The position numbers and the translations under genes are program-made. Under the pieces are notes generated by a model. That model was not told the origin of the DNA and searched no databases. It saw nothing but the letters and a program-made list of their open reading frames with translations. This document shows positions 13,761 through 21,888 of a stretch of 64,000 nt of DNA, one piece after another. Within the stretch, counting starts at the first letter, position 1, and every line of letters starts with the position of its first letter. Source of the stretch: Thiohalocapsa sp. (lineage in GTDB: Bacteria > Pseudomonadota > Gammaproteobacteria > Chromatiales > Chromatiaceae); NCBI GenBank assembly GCA_021736785.1, contig JAIPFF010000007.1:1-64000 (forward strand), written 5' to 3'.

Positions 13761-16589
13761 CTAGTTGCAGGCGCCGAGGGTTTGCAGATCGAAGGCACCC
13801 GCGGGGGTCTGCGCGCCGGCGCCGACTTTGACGATGCCGCCGGCCGGCAGCGTCGTCGGGTCGAAGCAGGTCGTCGCGCCGTCGGCCACCGTGAGCCGGA
13901 ACCCGTCTTGGCCGCCGCGGATGGCCTTCAGATCGTAATCGACGGTGCCGTCACCGGGGGTGGAGTCGAGTACGTCGTTGCCCTCGAGGCTGAACGGGCT
14001 CGCGGACAGTGTCGCGGAGGACGTGACGGTGCCCGTGTAGGTAACGGTGGTGGCACTGCCGCCGCCGGTGATGCGCACATTCCAGGTCTGGTCAGGGCCC
14101 GGTGCATCGCAGTCGCGCCACACGAACACGCCGGTGTCGCTCGGGCTGGAGTAGGCCGGCGCGCCGCAGGCGACGTCGCTCGGCGGCGTGCCGTCACAGG
14201 CCTCCAGCGTCTGCAGATCGAATGCGCCGCTGCGGGTCAGTCCGCTCGCGCCGACCTTCACGACCGCGCCCGCCGGCAGCGTCGTCGGGTCGAAGCAGGT
14301 GCTCGAGCCGTCGGCCACCGTGAGCCGGAAGCCGTCTTGGCCGCCGCGGATGGCCTTCAAGTCATAGTCGACCGTGCCGTCGCCGGGGGTCGTGTCGAGC
14401 ACATCGTTGCCTTCCAGGCTGAAGGGTGTGGTCGCGAGCGTCGCGGTGGACGTGACGGTGCCTGCATAGGTGACGACGCTCGCGCTGCCTCCGCCGGTGA
14501 TGCGAACGTTCCAGGTCTGATCGGGCCCCGGGGCGTCGCAGTTGCGCCAGATGAAGACGCCGGTGTCGGAGGCGCTCGCGTAGCTCGGCGCGCCGCAGGC
14601 GGGATCGCTAGGCGGCGGCGGGGGCGGCGGCGGTCCCACCGTGGCCGGTTGCAGCGCGCCGGCCTCGTTGGCGATGTAGATCCGGTCGGCGGCGACGTTG
14701 TCGAAGGTATCGACCTGCCCGGAGGGCCAGTAGATCTCGACGCGGGCGGTTTGATTGCCGGCGAGACCGAAGTGGAGGCGGCGGTCGTCCTGCACGAAGC
14801 GATGATAGCCGCCGGCCTGCTCCAGGTATTGCGTCTTGCCACCGGCGGTGACATACACGCGTGCGCCGATCCCGTCGCGATTCGACACCGTGCCCTCCAG
14901 ATCGATTTTCAGCCAGTGGTTGTTGTTGCCGCTGTCCCCGGCAGTGTTGCGCAGCAGCACGTCGCGCCCGCCGACACCCCAGGGGCGCATCATCAGCCCG
15001 TTCATCAGAAATAGATCCAGGAAGCCGTCGTTGTCGTAATCGGCCATGCTGACGCTCTCGCCGACACCGACGCCGCTGTCGAGCCCGGCACCGACCGGAC
15101 CTTCCCAATCGCCGGCCCCGGTGACGAGGGTGAAGGTGCCGTCGCCATTGTTGCGGTACAGCCGATTGGGCAGGTTCTCGACGCCGGCGCTGCAGACCAT
15201 ATAGATGTCGAGGTCCATATCGTTGTCGAAATCGCCGGCGACCGCGCTGACGCACGAAAGCGGTTGGCTGAGCCCGGACCCGAAGTCGAACTCGAGTCCC
15301 GCCGGCGTGGTCGTGATCAGCCGCGGCGGCATGGGTCTCTCGGGATTCGCGAAACCGAATGTCCGCATATTGCTTGCCGCCTGCACCGTATCGACGATGA
15401 CATACGCGCGGCGGTTGCTTGCGCCATCGCGCGTCATCGAGACCACCCATTCGCCCGCGGCGCTGTCGTAGGCGACGTCGACCCAGCCGGCGGTGCCGCT
15501 GGTGGGTCCGGACGGTCTGACCGTCACCTGCTCGGGTGCGCCGAACGGCCCCAGGCGGTTGTAGTCGACCGTGACGGTGACCTCGCCGGCGCTACGGAAG
15601 CGAAAGCCCTTCGAATCCGAGGAAGCAAGGCCGTCGAGCCAGGCTTCGATGCGATTGGGGTTGATCAGCGTCGCGCCCGACGCGCGCAGCTTGCCGCGCA
15701 GCAACAGAATGTCGTTGCGCAGGTCGCCGTTGAAGTCGGCGGGCACGGTTTCGATCACGTTTACCGTGGTCGGGATGGTGTCGGTGATATCGGTGAACGG
15801 ACGGGTAGACGTGTCGTAGGCGCGAATCGGGAAGGTCGAATGGGAGGCGCAGATGATGTCCAAGCGGCTGTCGCCGGTCAGATCCAGCAAGGTCGCGTGA
15901 TCCTTGTAGCCGCCGGTATCGCACTCTTCGCCGTTCGCCAAGTCCTCTTCGAAGACGAGTCCCTGGCTAGGGATCTGCCGATACATGCGCCAGGGAGCGC
16001 CGGACGGCACGCTGAAGTCCAGGTAGCCGTCGTTGTTCCAGTCGAACAGCGCGGCCGAGCGGCCGGTGATGCGCTCCTGCAAACCCAGCGCCCAGTAGAC
16101 GCCGTTGTCGTTGACCAGCATGTCGCTGTTCTCGGCGCTGCTTCTGGGCGCCCAGCGGGCCCAGTAGAAATCGTCGTCGCCGTCGTTGTCGATGTCGCCG
16201 AAGCCGGCGCCGTGGGTATCCGACAGCGGGTCGGTGAACCAGGCGCTGTTCGGAAGGATGTCGTCGGCGACGTCGGTGAAGGTGCCGTCGGCATTATTGC
16301 GATAGAACCGCGGCGCGCCCCGGTGCGAGCTCATGAACAGGTCCTGCCAGCCGTCGCCGTTGTAGTCGTTCCAGCTCGAGCCCCAGCTCTCGCCCGAGCG
16401 GACGGTGCCGGCGCGCTCGGTATAGTCCTCGAACTGCAACTGGGCGGCAAACGCCGGGGCGGCCGTCGTGAGCGCGGCCAATGCCAGCGACAGTGCGGTC
16501 GGCCTTGAGCTTAAACCCCGCCGCGTTTGCTTTCCGGGCATCCGCCCGCGCGGCGGGGCAGCGGGTGTTCCTAACTTCGATGAGCTCAC
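13761..16589 (-). CDS. Secreted CRTAC1-like FG-GAP/ASPIC protein with two Cys modules (member 4)
   Basis: About 942 residues. I place the start at a GTG (16589) because GAGGG lies 7 nt before it; an ATG further in (MPGKQTRRG) is the alternative. The signal peptide ends near APAFA and the mature part begins AQLQFEDYT. The FG-GAP and ASPIC/UnbV layout matches member 3, with DYNGDGWQD, DIDNDGDDD, DFNGDLRND and DFDNDMDLD loops. Two 134-residue modules (665-798 and 808-941) end the protein. Its modules belong to a PGPDQTWNVRI variant shared with member 5 rather than the TGAEELWNVRI type of members 1-3, although the rest of the protein resembles member 3. This suggests a mosaic history. Confidence 0.86.
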   Translation of the reverse strand: MSSSKLGTPAAPPRGRMPGKQTRRGLSSRPTALSLALAALTTAAPAFAAQLQFEDYTERAGTVRSGESWGSSWNDYNGDGWQDLFMSSHRGAPRFYRNNADGTFTDVADDILPNSAWFTDPLSDTHGAGFGDIDNDGDDDFYWARWAPRSSAENSDMLVNDNGVYWALGLQERITGRSAALFDWNNDGYLDFSVPSGAPWRMYRQIPSQGLVFEEDLANGEECDTGGYKDHATLLDLTGDSRLDIICASHSTFPIRAYDTSTRPFTDITDTIPTTVNVIETVPADFNGDLRNDILLLRGKLRASGATLINPNRIEAWLDGLASSDSKGFRFRSAGEVTVTVDYNRLGPFGAPEQVTVRPSGPTSGTAGWVDVAYDSAAGEWVVSMTRDGASNRRAYVIVDTVQAASNMRTFGFANPERPMPPRLITTTPAGLEFDFGSGLSQPLSCVSAVAGDFDNDMDLDIYMVCSAGVENLPNRLYRNNGDGTFTLVTGAGDWEGPVGAGLDSGVGVGESVSMADYDNDGFLDLFLMNGLMMRPWGVGGRDVLLRNTAGDSGNNNHWLKIDLEGTVSNRDGIGARVYVTAGGKTQYLEQAGGYHRFVQDDRRLHFGLAGNQTARVEIYWPSGQVDTFDNVAADRIYIANEAGALQPATVGPPPPPPPPSDPACGAPSYASASDTGVFIWRNCDAPGPDQTWNVRITGGGSASVVTYAGTVTSTATLATTPFSLEGNDVLDTTPGDGTVDYDLKAIRGGQDGFRLTVADGSSTCFDPTTLPAGAVVKVGASGLTRSGAFDLQTLEACDGTPPSDVACGAPAYSSPSDTGVFVWRDCDAPGPDQTWNVRITGGGSATTVTYTGTVTSSATLSASPFSLEGNDVLDSTPGDGTVDYDLKAIRGGQDGFRLTVADGATTCFDPTTLPAGGIVKVGAGAQTPAGAFDLQTLGACN
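13767..14597 (-). repeat. Two tandem Cys-module copies in member 4
   Basis: Copies lie at 14196-14597 and 13767-14168, each 402 bp, with a 429-bp period. Both carry the PGPDQTW and FRLTVADG variant of the module. Confidence 0.9.
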
Positions 16590-16615
16590 GCGATTTCCCT
16601 CGTTTTCGATCGGTG

Positions 16616-16644
16616 TAAGTACACGGACGAGGAGGTATATGCAA
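16616..16644 (-). promoter_or_regulatory. Candidate sigma-70 promoter of member 4
   Basis: On the minus strand TTGCAT (16644-16639) and TACTTA (16621-16616) are 17 nt apart, about 27 nt upstream of the GTG start. This is a visual match only. Confidence 0.3.
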
Positions 16645-17015
16645 TAAACGTGCCGTTTTACGTGGCGCGGCCGACGGAATTCCGGTCCAAGGGCCCGCGC
16701 GTCCGCCATTCCTGTGCCTGACAGCGCGAACCATGGAGCGACGAGAAGATGGGATGGAGAGAACGACGGATCGGGGGGCGCACGGATCGCCGCAAATGCC
16801 AGCGATGTCATGGTTCGCCTTACGCTTTCGCGTTGTGCGAATCGGCGCAATGCCACGCTTCTCGGTCCGGCGCCCGGATTTGGCGCCGAGAATGTGTTAA
16901 CCAGGCTTTGCAGTGAACAGTTTCAGGCCGGCGGCCACGCGGTATCCGACGCGGAAGCCGCGAGGGTAACAATCCGAGGGTATCCCGACTGAAAACGGCG
17001 CATCCATGCGCCCAG
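16645..17015. other. Intergenic region between members 5 and 4
   Basis: About 370 bases upstream of member 4. Reading frames on either strand are short and I see no recognisable gene; apart from the candidate promoter at its edge it holds no clear signal. Confidence 0.5.
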
Positions 17016-17034
17016 GGCGGGCGGGTCGCCCGCC
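17016..17034 (-). terminator. Hairpin after member 5
   Basis: GGCGGGCG at 17016-17023 pairs perfectly with CGCCCGCC at 17027-17034 around a 3-nt loop, 14 nt past the stop at 17048. There is no T-run. Confidence 0.5.
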
Positions 17035-17047
17035 GTGCTCGCCGTTA

Positions 17048-20000
17048 TTACAGTTGCCGGATTTGCACGTCGTCGATGCCGGCCTCGACCAAAGATCCGG
17101 AGTCCGCGTCGGCGGCCTCGATCACCAGCCGAACCGTCTGTCCGGCAAAGGCAGAGATGTCGACCGTGAAGTCTGTCCACTCGGCCGTGCGGATCGTGTC
17201 GCTGGCACGCTCGTTCAGCAGGACCGTACCGCCGGAGCTGCCCTGTACGGTAATGCGCAGGAAGTCGTCGGGGGTCGCATTGGAAAGATGCGCCAGGTAG
17301 TAGCTCAAGCTCAGGGAAACAGGACGGCCGCTCGGCAGCGTAATGGCCGGCGAGCGAATGGAGACCGTGCCGCCGTCGATGTCGGCGAAACCGACGCCGA
17401 AGTCGGCGTCCGCTTCCAGGCCCGTGATCAAGGCATTTGCTCCCGTTCGGGCATTCTCCGGCTGCATGACGTTGCCATTGTCGTCGGCGGTGCCTTGCGG
17501 ATCGCCGATCTCCCACGCACCCGTCGTAGCGGTGTCGGACCCGTTCGGGTTCGAGACCCAGCCCGAGGACGACTCGAAGCCGTCGAAGAATAGCGTCAGC
17601 GGGCCATCGGAATCGGTGACGGTGACGGTGCCGACGCCGGTACCGATCGTCGCGTTGGACGGATTGCTCAGGCGCACGCGGAAGTTCTCGGTGTCCTCGG
17701 GCACCGCGTCGTCGACAATGGCGACGGTCACGGTGCGGCTGGTTTGCCCCGCACCAAAGCTCAGCGTTCCGCTGTCGGCGGTGTAGTCGCTGCCGGCGCT
17801 CGCCGAGCCGTTCTCGGTGGCGAAGTCGACGCTGACCGTTGTCGTGCTTGCGCTCGACAATGTCACCGTCAATGTCGCGCTGCCGGCGGACTCGTCCACC
17901 GTCACGCTGTCGATCGACAGGCTCGGCGTCGCCGGCGGCGGGGTGCTGCCGCAGGCCTCGAGCGTCTGCAGGTCGAACGCGCCGTCGACGACTTGGCGGA
18001 CGGCGCCGATCTGCACCGTGGCCCCGGTGGGCATGGTGGACGGGTCGAAGCAGGTGGTTGACCCGTCGGCGACGGTCAGCGCGAAGCCGTCCTGGCCGCC
18101 GCCGATGGCCTTCAGCTCGTAATCGACGTCGCCGTCGCCGGGCGCGCTGTCCAGCACATCGTTGCCTTCGAGGCTGAAGCCTTCGGTCTGCAGCGTGGCG
18201 GAAGAAGTGATGAGGCCGGCATAGGTGATCAAGCTGCCGCTGCCGCCGCCGGTAATACGCACGTTCCAGCGCTGGTCCGGCCCCGCCGCGTCACAGTCGC
18301 GCCACAGGAACAGACCGGTCTCGGACGGGCCGGAGTAGCTCGGCTCGCCGCAGGCGACGCTGCTCGGCGGCGGCGTGGTGCCGCAGGACTCCAGGGTTTG
18401 CAGGTCGAACGCGCCGGTGACGGTCTGTCCGCCGGCGCCGACTTTGACAACGCCGCCTGCCGGCATCGTGGACGGATCGAAGCACGTACTTGCGCCGTCC
18501 GGGACAGTCAGGCGGAAGCCGTCCTGGCCGCCGCGGATCGCCTTGAGGTCGTAATCGACGATGCCGTCTCCGGGCACGCTGTCGAGCACGTCGTTGCCTT
18601 CGAGACTGAAGCCCGAAGTCTGCAGTGTGGCCGACGAGGTGATCAGGCCCGTATAGGTGATGGTGCTGTCGCTGCCGCCGCCGGTGATGCGCACGTTCCA
18701 CACCTGATCGGGTCCGGCGGCGGTGCAGTCGCGCCAGACGAAGACGCCGGTGTCGGTCGGGCTGGAATAGCTCGGCTCGCCGCAGGCGGGATCGCCCGGG
18801 GCGCTGTCGTCGTTGTCGGCGATGGTTACCGTCGCACTGGCCTGCCCGAGGATGGCGTTCACCGGGCTCGACAGGTTGACGGTGAATGTCTCGTTCGACT
18901 CTTGCGCCGTGTCGTCGAGGATCGGCACGCCGGCGGTGGCCGAGGTGCTGCCGGCAGGGATGGTGATTTGCTGTGACACTGCGGTGTAGTCGTCACCCGC
19001 GGTGGCGCTGCCGTCGGCGGTGCTGTAGGTCACCGTCACGGGTACGGCGGCCGCGGCCGACAGGGTCAGGGTCAGCTCGGCACTGCCGTCGCCTTCGCCG
19101 ACGCTCGCGTCCGCGATGCTGACCGTGGCCGTCGGCGTGCACACGCCCAGCGTCTGCAGATCGAACGGCGCCGAGACCGGATGCGCGGCTCGGCCGATCA
19201 ACAGCGATGCCCCGGGCGGCGCGCTCAGCGCAACACAACCGCTGGCGGAGGACGGCAGCGAGAAGTCGACGCCGTCGAGGCCGGCATTGACCACACGTAA
19301 GCTGAAGTCGAGCGTGCCCGGCGTCGAGGTGTCGACGACGTCGCTGCCCTCGAGGCTGAAGCCGCTCACGTTCGAGAAGCTGCCGTTGGAGGTGATGCTG
19401 CCCTGGTAGAGGATCGCACTGGAACTGCCGCCGGCACTGACGCGGGAGAACCAACGATTGGCGCTGCAATCCTTCCACAGCCACAGGCCCGCGATGTTGG
19501 CGGCGTCGATGTTCGGTGCGCCGCATTCGTCGCCCGGCGAGAGCTGGTCTTCGATGGGCGGACCGAGGGTGGTCTGAACCAGCTGCCCACCCTCGTTGGC
19601 GGTGTAGATGACGTTTGCGCCGACGTTGTCGAAGACGTCGACCCGCCCGGACGGCCAGCGGATCTCGACACGGGCGCTCTGGTTTTGCGCGAGACCGAAG
19701 TGCAGCCGGCGGTCGTTCTGGGACCAGCGGTGATAGCCGCCGCCCTGCTCCTGGAATTGAGTCACGCCGCCGGCGGTGACGTAGATGCGGGCACCGATGC
19801 CGTCGCGGTTCGATGCCGTGCCCTGCAGGTCGATCTGCAGCCAGCGGTTGGTATTGCCGCTGTCGCCCGCGGTATTGCGGATCAGGGTGTCCTGACCGCC
19901 GATACCCCAGGGGCGCATCAGCAGGCCGTTGGTCACCAGCAGATCCAGGAAGCCGTCGTTGTCGTAGTCGCTGGTGGTGACGCTCTCCGCCACGCCGACG

Positions 20001-21496
20001 CCGCTCTGCAGGCCGGCACCGACCGGGCCGCGAGCGCCGGCGGCGTCGGCCACGAGCACGAAGCGGCCGTTGCCCTGGTTTTCGTAGAGGCGGTTGGGCA
20101 GGTTCTCGACACCGGCACCGCAGGCCATGTAGATGTCCTGATCCATGTCGTTGTCGAAGTCGCCGGCAACCGCGCTGACGCAGGCCACCGCGCCGTTCAG
20201 CCCGGCGCCGAAATCGAAGGCGAAGCCGGAGCCGTTGTCTTTGATCAGCCGCGGCGGGACCGGCACTTCGGTGTTGGCGAGGCCGGTCATGCGCAGGTTA
20301 CTGACCGGTTGAGCGGTCTCGACGACGATGTAGGCGCGCTGGTTGTTTCCGATCATCGAGACCACCCACTCGCCGGCGCTGCTGTTGTAGCTGACGCTGA
20401 CGGAGTCCGCGCTGCCGCTGGTCGGGCCGGACGGGCTCAGCACCAGCTCGGCGGGAGCGCCGAAGGGGCCGAGTCCCGAGTAGTCGATGGTAAAGGTCGT
20501 GGTGCCGGGGCTGGCGAACCGAAAACCCTTCGCGCTGGTGTTGCTGGCGCCGTCGAGCCAGGCCTCGATGCGGTTGGGCGTAATCGCCGTTGCGCCGGAC
20601 GGACGCAGCTTGCCGCGGATGGTCAGGATGTCGCTCTTCAGGTCGCCGTCGAAGTCGGCGACGACGCTGTCGACGACACTGGCGGTCGCCGGCAAGATAC
20701 CCGAGACGTTCGGAAACGGGCGCGAAGTAACGTCATGAGCCGCGGCCGGGAAAGTGCCCTGGTTCTGGCAGATGAATTCCTGCACGCCGTCGCCGTCGAG
20801 GTCGATGAGCTGGGTGTAGTCGGTGCGGCGCGGGCAGACGTTGCCGGTCGTGGTGTCGGCGTCGAAATCCAGGCCCTGTGCCGGATCCTGGCGGTCCATC
20901 TGGTAGCCGCTCACCGAGGTCACGGCGACGTCCAGGAAGCCGTCGTCGGTCCAATCGAAGAAGGTCGGCGCGCGCGCGGTGGAGTCGCCGTCCAAGTCGG
21001 CGTCGACCGCTGCTTCCCAGAACAGGCCGCCGTCGTTGATCAGCAGTTGGCCGGGCCCGCTGGAGCTGACGCTGACGTAGAGGTCTTGGTCGCCGTCGTT
21101 GTCGAAGTCGGCGAAAGCGGCGCCGTGCTGGTCGTTGAGGGGGTCGTTGAACCAGATGCCGGGATCGAGCTCGATGGCGACATCCGTGAAGGTGCCGTCG
21201 GCATTATTGCGATAGAAGCGCGGCACGCTGCGATGGGTGGTCATGAAGATATCGGACCAGCCGTCGCCGTTGTAATCGCCCCAGCTCGCGCCCCAACTTT
21301 CGCCGGTGCCGACCGTGCCTGCGCTCAGCGTGACGTCTTGGAACTGCAGTTGTGCGTGTGCAGGGACGCCGGCCAACGCCAGTGCAAATAACGCCGGTGC
21401 GGCGAGCATGGCGGATACCGATCGCGTCGATGATGCCGTTGGGCCGTGGTGGGTGGTCGGGAGAAGTGCCTCGTGCCGTGCTGCCGTCTTGTCCAT
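17048..21496 (-). CDS. Secreted CRTAC1-like FG-GAP/ASPIC protein with Cys modules, two Calx-beta domains and a MAM-like tail (member 5)
   Basis: 1482 residues, the largest paralogue. The signal peptide ends near VPAHA and the mature protein begins QLQFQDVT. FG-GAP loops (DYNGDGWSD, DFDNDGDQD, DFDGDLKSD, DFDNDMDQD) and an ASPIC/UnbV domain are followed by a degenerate Cys module (658-786). A Calx-beta domain comes next (about 787-895: GSATAGDDYT, DDTAQESNETFTV), then two full modules (905-1038, 1049-1182), a second Calx-beta domain (about 1190-1298: GSASAGSDYT, DDAVPEDTENFRV) and a jelly-roll domain of the MAM/CBM type (about 1300-1482: FFDGFESSSGW, GIDDVQI). Calx-beta domains bind calcium and occur in adhesins. 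This is the most upstream family member; the N-terminal half is nearest to member 2. Confidence 0.87.
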   Translation of the reverse strand: MDKTAARHEALLPTTHHGPTASSTRSVSAMLAAPALFALALAGVPAHAQLQFQDVTLSAGTVGTGESWGASWGDYNGDGWSDIFMTTHRSVPRFYRNNADGTFTDVAIELDPGIWFNDPLNDQHGAAFADFDNDGDQDLYVSVSSSGPGQLLINDGGLFWEAAVDADLDGDSTARAPTFFDWTDDGFLDVAVTSVSGYQMDRQDPAQGLDFDADTTTGNVCPRRTDYTQLIDLDGDGVQEFICQNQGTFPAAAHDVTSRPFPNVSGILPATASVVDSVVADFDGDLKSDILTIRGKLRPSGATAITPNRIEAWLDGASNTSAKGFRFASPGTTTFTIDYSGLGPFGAPAELVLSPSGPTSGSADSVSVSYNSSAGEWVVSMIGNNQRAYIVVETAQPVSNLRMTGLANTEVPVPPRLIKDNGSGFAFDFGAGLNGAVACVSAVAGDFDNDMDQDIYMACGAGVENLPNRLYENQGNGRFVLVADAAGARGPVGAGLQSGVGVAESVTTSDYDNDGFLDLLVTNGLLMRPWGIGGQDTLIRNTAGDSGNTNRWLQIDLQGTASNRDGIGARIYVTAGGVTQFQEQGGGYHRWSQNDRRLHFGLAQNQSARVEIRWPSGRVDVFDNVGANVIYTANEGGQLVQTTLGPPIEDQLSPGDECGAPNIDAANIAGLWLWKDCSANRWFSRVSAGGSSSAILYQGSITSNGSFSNVSGFSLEGSDVVDTSTPGTLDFSLRVVNAGLDGVDFSLPSSASGCVALSAPPGASLLIGRAAHPVSAPFDLQTLGVCTPTATVSIADASVGEGDGSAELTLTLSAAAAVPVTVTYSTADGSATAGDDYTAVSQQITIPAGSTSATAGVPILDDTAQESNETFTVNLSSPVNAILGQASATVTIADNDDSAPGDPACGEPSYSSPTDTGVFVWRDCTAAGPDQVWNVRITGGGSDSTITYTGLITSSATLQTSGFSLEGNDVLDSVPGDGIVDYDLKAIRGGQDGFRLTVPDGASTCFDPSTMPAGGVVKVGAGGQTVTGAFDLQTLESCGTTPPPSSVACGEPSYSGPSETGLFLWRDCDAAGPDQRWNVRITGGGSGSLITYAGLITSSATLQTEGFSLEGNDVLDSAPGDGDVDYELKAIGGGQDGFALTVADGSTTCFDPSTMPTGATVQIGAVRQVVDGAFDLQTLEACGSTPPPATPSLSIDSVTVDESAGSATLTVTLSSASTTTVSVDFATENGSASAGSDYTADSGTLSFGAGQTSRTVTVAIVDDAVPEDTENFRVRLSNPSNATIGTGVGTVTVTDSDGPLTLFFDGFESSSGWVSNPNGSDTATTGAWEIGDPQGTADDNGNVMQPENARTGANALITGLEADADFGVGFADIDGGTVSIRSPAITLPSGRPVSLSLSYYLAHLSNATPDDFLRITVQGSSGGTVLLNERASDTIRTAEWTDFTVDISAFAGQTVRLVIEAADADSGSLVEAGIDDVQIRQL
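17951..18784 (-). repeat. Two full Cys-module copies in member 5
   Basis: Copies lie at 18383-18784 and 17951-18352, each 402 bp, with a 432-bp period. They are of the AAGPDQ variant and lie between the two Calx-beta domains. Confidence 0.9.
19139..19525 (-). repeat. Degenerate Cys-module copy in member 5
   Basis: 129 codons aligning end to end with the 134-residue module: CGAP at the start, LWLWKDC, GFSLEGSDVVD, then SGCVALS and FDLQTLGVC at the end. The four cysteines are kept although most other positions differ, so it is the most diverged copy and useful for defining the invariant core. Confidence 0.8.
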
Positions 21497-21888
21497 TGCG
21501 CTTGCTGACCGTTGCTGTGGTGCGTTTCGTGTAATCGTTGCTCTGTCAGCCGGACAAGCAACTGCCGTGCCGCAACTGATCCGGGCATTTGCCGATGTCG
21601 GTATGGTGGCTTGCCTGTCGTCCCCGGGTGTTCGTCAGGACGCGGGCGTCAAGCTGCTGTGTATCGTGCAACAGCTTGTTGTAGAAGGGGCGTAGGGCTT
21701 GCGAGACCGGTCTTCCGTATTGTGTGCGGCTGGCCGGTAAGTCTGCAGGGAGTGTCCGAGGGGTGCTGGCGAGAAGGGCGGAAACAAAGCGGCACTGCCC
21801 GGCACGCCGGGCGTTGCCGGGCCTCGGTAAGTGTTTCGTCGCTGTTACAGGTTACAAGTACTCATGCGCGACGGCCCTTGCCTGCCGC
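21497..21888. other. Intergenic region between polA and member 5
   Basis: About 390 bases with no convincing gene. A short stem (GCCCGG at 21797-21802 with CCGGGC at 21807-21812) lies about 80 nt past the polA stop and may contribute to its termination. The part adjoining 21497 should contain the member 5 promoter, which I could not pinpoint. Confidence 0.5.
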
